A stretch of 19,120 bases of DNA, from assembly GCA_034437895.1 (NCBI GenBank), contig DAOTTO010000359.1, positions 1 through 19,120 on the forward strand. The letters are read 5' to 3'. Of this stretch, positions 14,565-19,120 are shown piece after piece. The DNA is from JANRLJ01 sp034437895. GTDB taxonomy: Bacteria; Chloroflexota; Anaerolineae; Aggregatilineales; Phototrophicaceae. The stretch's first letter is position 1; each line of letters starts with the position of its first letter. The notes under the pieces are model-generated. The model worked only from the letters and a program-made list of their open reading frames with translations. It ran no database searches and was not told where the DNA came from. The translations under genes and the position numbers were made by a program.

Positions 14565-16514
14565 ATGCTTAGGTTTATTTCTACACGACTTCAATACAAG
14601 CTCATCTTGGCATTTGTACTGGTTCTGCTCATCCCTGCGGCCATTACGTCAACCTATAACATTCAGCGTTCTAACGAAACACTGACGGAATCGGCACGTT
14701 TAAACCAGCTTCAAGTCGCCACCAGCAGAACACGTTCAGCCGAAGCGCTGCTTACCGGTGCAACCGCCGATACACTCTTTCTCAGCCAAGCGCCAGAAGT
14801 CCGGCGTTATGTCAACGCGCCGCAATCCACCACACTCGGCAATATTGAGCGTTTATTCCAAGCCTTTTTAGGGCGTTCAACCGGGATTTACACCAATGCC
14901 TGTTTGCTGGATGCGAGTGGTCAAGAGGTCGTCTGCGTAGATGTTGTTGAAGGTGTGCCGACGATTTTGCCAACGGAAGCATTAGAAAATCAGTCGAATC
15001 AGGCTTATTTCAGTCGTACCTTAAGCCTAACAAGCCTGCCGGGAAGACAAGCGCCAGTTTATGTTTCTAGTCTTGATTTAGAGCGCACTCAGGGCGTGTT
15101 CGTCCGTCCTTACATCCCAACCATTCGTTACGCCACACTCCTACAATCTGATGAGGGCGCAATTTCGGGCATCTTGGTTTTAAAAGCGTTGGTTGCGCCT
15201 ATTTTCGAGGCCCTTAGTGAAGATACCCAAACTGAGGCCGTTTATTTGGTCGATTCTGATGGCAATTATTTATTGCATCCCGATGAACGCCTCCTTTACG
15301 GCAATCTCGTTGGCACAGGCATCACGCTTATGAGTGAACGCCCAAAAGACTCATCTGAAATTTTGACCCAAGCACAAGGTACGTTGTTTGGCTCTGATGA
15401 ACGCACCGACACGCTGCAAGTGTTTGCGCGGATTAAGCCGACAGGTCAGGCGACCATTCAATGGACGGTAATTTATGAATATCCACTGGCAACGATTTTA
15501 GGTGATGTACGGGGTACACAACAGGTCATCATCGCCATTACGCTCATTTCGCTCGTTGCCGCTGTCTTGGCTGCATTATTCATCACACAAGGTATCGTCC
15601 GCCCCATTCGTCAGCTCGCGGCGGCAGCAGGTTCCATTAGTCAGGGGAACTATCGCCCCATTACCGACATCCACAACCGCGATGAAATTGGCCTGCTTGT
15701 TCAATCCTTTAATGAAATGTCTGAGCGTATCGAAACCCGCACGACAGAACTCATTGAAGCCAGAACCATCGCCGAAGAAAGTGTTCGCTTAAAATCTGAG
15801 TTTCTGTCTACTATGTCCCACGAACTGCGAACACCCCTCAATGCCATTCTCGGCTTTAGTGGGATTCTATTAGAAGATATGGGTGGCGAAATCGACGAAG
15901 ATGCACGTCACATGCTCACTCGCGTTTATTCCAACAGTGAGCGTCTTTTAACCCTCATTAATGAAATTCTTGACCTTGCAAAGATCGAATCGGGTCGGAT
16001 GGATTTGGCCTCTGCGCCCTTTTCACCGCGTGAACTCGCCCATCGTTGGCAATCGCAGATGAATGTTTTAGCCACCCAAAAAGGGTTAACCTTTCATGTC
16101 CATACCGACTCAAAGTTACCAGAAAAAATCAACGGCGATGTAGAGCGCCTCACGCAGATCGCTACCAATCTGCTTTCTAACGCATTTAAATTCACCGAAA
16201 AAGGTGAAGTTCGCTTAGATGTTGAAAGACAGGATAAAAACTGGGTCATTCGCGTCAGTGATACAGGGATAGGTATTCCGCCTCATGCCCTCAATTACAT
16301 CTTTGACGAATTTCGTCAGGTCGATGGCTCATCAAAACGTGTCTATGGCGGAACAGGGCTAGGATTAGCCATTGTACGCAAAATTTGTATGATGATGGAT
16401 GGTCAGGTGATTGTAAAAAGCACACTTGCCGAAGGCAGCATCTTTACAGTTATTTTGCCGCTTGGCATCACAACCCACGTTTCTAAACCTGATGTTATCC
16501 TTGAAAGCCTATAA
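14565..16514 (+). CDS. Membrane sensor histidine kinase with Cache-like extracellular domain and HAMP
   Basis: 649 aa from ATG at 14565, with AAAGGA 11 bases upstream; ATG 14553 is in frame, and a TTG at 14526 lies inside the hairpin. One membrane helix at about 12-29, an outer domain at about 30-315, and a second helix at about 321-343. The outer part has the LVDSDGNYLLHPDERLL pattern of dCache sensors that bind small molecules. HAMP covers about 344-396 (VRPIRQLAAAAGSI, IGLLVQSFNEMSERI). The HisKA helix has SHELRTPLN with the phospho-accepting His419. The ATPase domain has the N-box NLLSN (535-539), DTGIGI (from Asp566) and GGTGLGLAI (595-603). No receiver is fused; two REC-only genes follow 16 bases on. 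It should sense an external signal, possibly through the adjacent secreted binding protein. Confidence 0.92.
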   Translation: MLRFISTRLQYKLILAFVLVLLIPAAITSTYNIQRSNETLTESARLNQLQVATSRTRSAEALLTGATADTLFLSQAPEVRRYVNAPQSTTLGNIERLFQAFLGRSTGIYTNACLLDASGQEVVCVDVVEGVPTILPTEALENQSNQAYFSRTLSLTSLPGRQAPVYVSSLDLERTQGVFVRPYIPTIRYATLLQSDEGAISGILVLKALVAPIFEALSEDTQTEAVYLVDSDGNYLLHPDERLLYGNLVGTGITLMSERPKDSSEILTQAQGTLFGSDERTDTLQVFARIKPTGQATIQWTVIYEYPLATILGDVRGTQQVIIAITLISLVAAVLAALFITQGIVRPIRQLAAAAGSISQGNYRPITDIHNRDEIGLLVQSFNEMSERIETRTTELIEARTIAEESVRLKSEFLSTMSHELRTPLNAILGFSGILLEDMGGEIDEDARHMLTRVYSNSERLLTLINEILDLAKIESGRMDLASAPFSPRELAHRWQSQMNVLATQKGLTFHVHTDSKLPEKINGDVERLTQIATNLLSNAFKFTEKGEVRLDVERQDKNWVIRVSDTGIGIPPHALNYIFDEFRQVDGSSKRVYGGTGLGLAIVRKICMMMDGQVIVKSTLAEGSIFTVILPLGITTHVSKPDVILESL

Positions 16515-16530
16515 TTAAGGGGGAAAAATT

Positions 16531-16965
16531 ATGGCAAACGTACGTCGCAATATTTTGAAAGACTGGGATATTCTGGTCTTAGATGACGAACCCGATAGCT
16601 TAGACCTCGCCAAAAGAATTTTAACGTATTATGGCGCGACAGTGCATACGGGAATTAACGGCAAGGAGGGTTTGGCAATTGCCCGTGAGATTATGCCGCA
16701 ATTTATCATCTCTGATTTGTCTATGCCCGTCATGGATGGCTGGGATATGCTCAAGGCTTTAAAAAGCGATAGAGCGACTTTAGGCATTCCCGTTATTGCC
16801 CTCACGGCTCATGCCATGACGGGTGATCGGGATCGAGCTATCGTAGCAGGCTTTCATAATTACTTGACCAAACCGCTAACGCCAGCTACATTCATCAATG
16901 ATTTACTCCGGCTATTAATTGATATACCCGAATTCGTTGACGCACTATCGACTATGATCGATTGA
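16531..16965 (+). CDS. Single-domain response regulator (REC only)
   Basis: 144 aa from ATG at 16531, with a GGGGG ribosome site 5-9 bases upstream. It is a receiver domain and nothing else: acidic pair Asp18/Asp19, phospho-acceptor Asp62 in IISDLSMPVMDGW, switch Thr92 in ALTAHAM and Lys114 in YLTKP. All residues needed for phosphotransfer are present. The N-terminal 10 residues and a short helix after residue 125 are the only extensions. With no DNA-binding or enzyme output it must act by protein contact or as a phosphate relay or sink. It lies 16 bases after the kinase and ends just before a second REC protein, so the three form one operon. Confidence 0.92.
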   Translation: MANVRRNILKDWDILVLDDEPDSLDLAKRILTYYGATVHTGINGKEGLAIAREIMPQFIISDLSMPVMDGWDMLKALKSDRATLGIPVIALTAHAMTGDRDRAIVAGFHNYLTKPLTPATFINDLLRLLIDIPEFVDALSTMID

Positions 16966-16979
16966 AAGGAACAGACCCC

Positions 16980-17348
16980 ATGAATATTGTAAACATGCTT
17001 GTTGTCGAAGACGATCCCGATGGACAAGAGGTCGTTACACGGATGCTGCGCTATCACAAAATCAAAGCCGATATGGTTTCTACAGGCGAACAAGCCCTTA
17101 AATTATTGGCAACCCACCCTTATAGTGCCGTCATCATTGATCTTTCCTTGCCCGGCATGGATGGGTGGACATTGTTAGAAAATATCAAAGCGCAGGCCTT
17201 AACAACACATCTGCCTTGTGTCGCCATCACCGCATTTCATTCGCCCGAACTCATCATGAAAGCGATTGAAGCCGGATTTATCGCCTATTTCCCGAAACCA
17301 TTGGATGCAGGTTCTTTCGTCAAGGAACTCCAGCGCGTCCTGCAATAA
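16980..17348 (+). CDS. Second single-domain response regulator (REC only)
   Basis: 122 aa from ATG at 16980, with AGGA 9 bases upstream; a TTG at 16962 overlapping the preceding stop is less likely. It is a minimal receiver: acidic Asp11/Asp12 after LVVED, phospho-acceptor Asp54 in VIIDLSLPGMDGW, Thr84 in AITAF and Lys106 in FPKP. The two RECs are only moderately alike, so they are paralogues with separate partners rather than a recent copy. Having two output-free receivers after one kinase suggests a branched or buffered relay, with the final output protein encoded elsewhere. Confidence 0.92.
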   Translation: MNIVNMLVVEDDPDGQEVVTRMLRYHKIKADMVSTGEQALKLLATHPYSAVIIDLSLPGMDGWTLLENIKAQALTTHLPCVAITAFHSPELIMKAIEAGFIAYFPKPLDAGSFVKELQRVLQ

Positions 17349-17436
17349 ACTAACGAGATAAAATGCTGCAACCTTAGTATCGAACTGCACGTAATAAAGA
17401 TTAACTCGTACAAATTCGATATTGAGGGGATACAGC

Positions 17437-18087
17437 ATGAACCGTCTACAAGGCGAATCCAACAACCGTATTCCAGCCCTCGTGTTAATGGGGCTGGGCG
17501 CTTTCTTTTTATTCACACGGATTTTTAGTTTCGATATCGGCACACTCTGGCCGCTATTTGTCATTTTACCAGGTCTGCCTTTCCTTTATGCCGCTTTAAC
17601 CGGACAAAAGAAAGACTCCGGCCTGATCTTCCCCGGTGTGATTATCACCGGCACCGGCTTGCTGCTGATGGTGCAAAGCATCACCGGAAATTGGGAATCT
17701 TGGGCGTATGCTTGGGCGTTTTATCCGATATTCGTCGGCATCGCGTTAACGTATCAGGGCAGAAAAACAGGCAACGAAAGCGAAGTCCGTACCGGACGCG
17801 GCATGATGACGTATGGCTCGATGGCGCTGGTCATTCTGTGGGTGTTGTTTGAAGTGTTCATCTTCGGCAATTTTCTCGGCGGCATCTCTGGATGGCTCAT
17901 CCCGGCGGTGATGATCGGCGGCGGTTGGCTGCTGCTTAATCGGGGTAAATCACAAAATCAAACCGTTGAACCCGTCGTAAAAGCCAAAAATATGGAAACC
18001 GACTCCTACAAAAGCAAAAATGGTGAGGGTGGTGTCGCGGTCAACGACGAACTGCGCCGCCGCATTGACGAAGCACTCGCGGAATAA
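17437..18087 (+). CDS. Multi-pass membrane protein, LiaI/LiaF-like transmembrane region
   Basis: 216 aa from ATG at 17437, with GAGGGG 6-7 bases upstream (TTG 17422 is an alternative). About six hydrophobic segments fill residues 12-170. They include IPALVLMGLGAFFLFTRIF, the LWPLFVILPGLPFLYAAL pair and the ISGWLIPAVMIGGGWLLL pair, whose Gly/Trp/Pro pattern recalls the paired helices of LiaI/LiaF and DUF5668-type proteins linked to envelope-stress sensing. The last 45 residues are charged and cytoplasmic, ending in ELRRRIDEALAE, a helix that may dock to a partner. It follows the REC pair after 88 bases and precedes the Ser/Thr kinase, so a regulatory role at the membrane is reasonable but not proven. 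Confidence 0.75.
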   Translation: MNRLQGESNNRIPALVLMGLGAFFLFTRIFSFDIGTLWPLFVILPGLPFLYAALTGQKKDSGLIFPGVIITGTGLLLMVQSITGNWESWAYAWAFYPIFVGIALTYQGRKTGNESEVRTGRGMMTYGSMALVILWVLFEVFIFGNFLGGISGWLIPAVMIGGGWLLLNRGKSQNQTVEPVVKAKNMETDSYKSKNGEGGVAVNDELRRRIDEALAE

Positions 18088-18117
18088 GCTAAAGGTTCGT
18101 TCAAACCAAAACCACTG

Positions 18118-18150
18118 AGGGCGCACCTATGCGTGCGTCCTTTGCATTTA
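18118..18150 (+). terminator. Rho-independent terminator after the membrane protein
   Basis: AGGGCGCAC (18118-18126) pairs with GTGCGTCCT (18133-18141) over 9 bp with one G-T wobble, loop CTATGC, followed by TTTGCATTT. It separates the membrane-protein gene from the kinase promoter. Confidence 0.65.
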
Positions 18151-18169
18151 AATAGCGCACAAAAAATCT

Positions 18170-18198
18170 TGGACATCATCCTTTAAACCAACTACAAT
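18170..18198 (+). promoter_or_regulatory. Sigma70-type promoter of the Ser/Thr kinase gene
   Basis: TGGACA (18170-18175, five matches to TTGACA), a 17-base spacer, and TACAAT (18193-18198, five matches to TATAAT). RNA would start near 18205, about 32 bases before the ATG at 18237. It stands right after a terminator. Confidence 0.6.
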
Positions 18199-18236
18199 AG
18201 GGTTAAAGCACACGAATTCGGGGAGCATAGGCGATT

Positions 18237-19120
18237 ATGGCCTTGCAAATTGGGGATGAAATCGGGCCGTATAAAATTACCGAGCAGCTTGGCGCAGGCG
18301 GCATGGCAACGGTCTATAAAGCATATCATGCGCGGCTGGATCGCAATGTCGCCATCAAAGTAATGCACGCCACCTTTCTGCAAAATGATGCGTTTGTGGC
18401 GCGGTTCGAGCGAGAGGCGCGTATCGTCGCACGGCTGGAGCATCCCAACATTGTTCCCATCTATGATTACAGCGAAGTGGAAAAACAGCCCTATCTGGTT
18501 ATGAAGTTCATCGAAGGCCAAACGCTCAAAGATGTCCTGCGAGAAAGTTCACTGCCCCAAGACGAAATCTTACGTCTAATGACGGCAGTCGCCCATGCGC
18601 TGGATTACGCTCACAAGCAGGGAGTCCTCCACCGCGACATCAAGCCCTCCAACATCATAATTGACCAACGCGGCAACCCCTATTTAACCGATTTTGGCTT
18701 GGCACGACTGTTACAAGCGGGTGAATCCACCATGAGCGCCGATGTGATGCTCGGCACACCGCATTATATTTCGCCGGAACAGGCCAGCGGCAGTACTGAA
18801 CTTGATGCGCGAACCGATATTTATTCGCTCGGTGTTGTTTTATATGAACTGCTCACCGGGCGTGTCCCGTATGCGGGGAACACGCCTTATGCCATCGTCC
18901 ATGACCACATTTACACGCCTGTGCCGAGGACGAGCGAAGTCAACCCCGGTATCTCGCCACAAATAGAAAATGTGCTGCTGAAGGCGCTGGAAAAGAAACC
19001 CGCTGATCGTTATGCTACTGCCAGCGAAATGCTGGACGCTTTACGCAGCGCTGTTTCAGGCTCGGCACAATCCCAAACAGCCTCTGCTGCTCTGGTAGAA
19101 GCAAAACCTAAAATTGCAGC
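18237..19120 (+). CDS. Hanks-type Ser/Thr protein kinase, truncated by the window edge
   Basis: Open from ATG at 18237 to the last base (294 codons plus two bases) without a stop; GGGGAG is 11 bases upstream. The whole catalytic domain is present: glycine loop GAGGMATV (19-26), Lys41 in VAIKV, Glu60, the catalytic loop HRDIKPSN (132-139), DFG at 152-154, the activation segment with GTPHYISPE (to 181), and DIYSLGVVLYELLTG. All residues for phosphotransfer are intact. RD next to the catalytic His and the Ser/Thr-rich activation loop (GESTMSADV) imply control by autophosphorylation. From about residue 270 a Ser/Ala/Gln-rich linker begins; in PknB-like kinases this leads to a membrane helix and an outer sensor, which would lie outside the window. 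Confidence 0.95.
   Translation, partial: MALQIGDEIGPYKITEQLGAGGMATVYKAYHARLDRNVAIKVMHATFLQNDAFVARFEREARIVARLEHPNIVPIYDYSEVEKQPYLVMKFIEGQTLKDVLRESSLPQDEILRLMTAVAHALDYAHKQGVLHRDIKPSNIIIDQRGNPYLTDFGLARLLQAGESTMSADVMLGTPHYISPEQASGSTELDARTDIYSLGVVLYELLTGRVPYAGNTPYAIVHDHIYTPVPRTSEVNPGISPQIENVLLKALEKKPADRYATASEMLDALRSAVSGSAQSQTASAALVEAKPKIA

Noticed and set aside
16531..17348. The two REC genes as a recent tandem duplication
   Set aside because: Apart from family motifs the two proteins differ along most of their length, so duplication, if any, is old.

Overview
The window looks like chromosomal DNA from a Chloroflexota bacterium, probably of the Anaerolineae type. This is inferred, not proven. The grounds are balanced base composition, short intergenic repeats of a kind often seen in that group (paired CCCCTCTCC/GGAGAGGGG arms, a CACAGAGG 9-mer array, ACTAAYN heptads), secreted proteins with Gln/Pro/Thr-rich linkers, REC-only regulators and Hanks-type kinases. 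I see no rRNA, tRNA, CRISPR array, phage gene or transposase gene.

Positions 1-195 are non-coding and hold a MITE-like element with terminal inverted repeats, followed by heptad repeats. Three minus-strand genes follow: a secreted protein with three 36-residue repeats (196-1305), an unknown soluble protein (1380-2165) and a LysE-type exporter (2243-2857). A 198-base divergent gap contains the CACAGAGG array and a candidate promoter.

From 3056 to 13059 all genes run on the plus strand and form a surface-polysaccharide locus. It begins with a three-part methyltransferase fusion. From a promoter near 5058 comes a closely packed unit: GDP-fucose-synthase-like reductase, FkbM-like methyltransferase, GT4 glycosyltransferase, Wzm permease, Wzt ATPase with a C-terminal substrate-binding-like domain, a second methyltransferase, a GT2 glycosyltransferase and a secreted glutaminyl-peptide cyclotransferase, closed by a hairpin terminator near 13100. 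The likely job is to make, modify (deoxysugar, methyl groups) and export a glycan by the ABC-transporter route.

From 13211 to 17348 lies a signalling module: a secreted sugar-type solute-binding protein with no permease beside it, a hairpin, a Cache-HAMP histidine kinase and two REC-only response regulators. I infer that the binding protein may present a ligand to the kinase. After it come a LiaI/LiaF-like multi-pass membrane protein (17437-18087), a hairpin terminator, a good sigma70-type promoter and a Ser/Thr protein kinase that runs off the right edge.

The strongest leads are the 36-residue repeat protein, the methyltransferase fusion with an unassigned C-terminal half, the GT4 enzyme with D/Q in place of the usual E-x7-E pair, and the permease-less binding protein beside a kinase.
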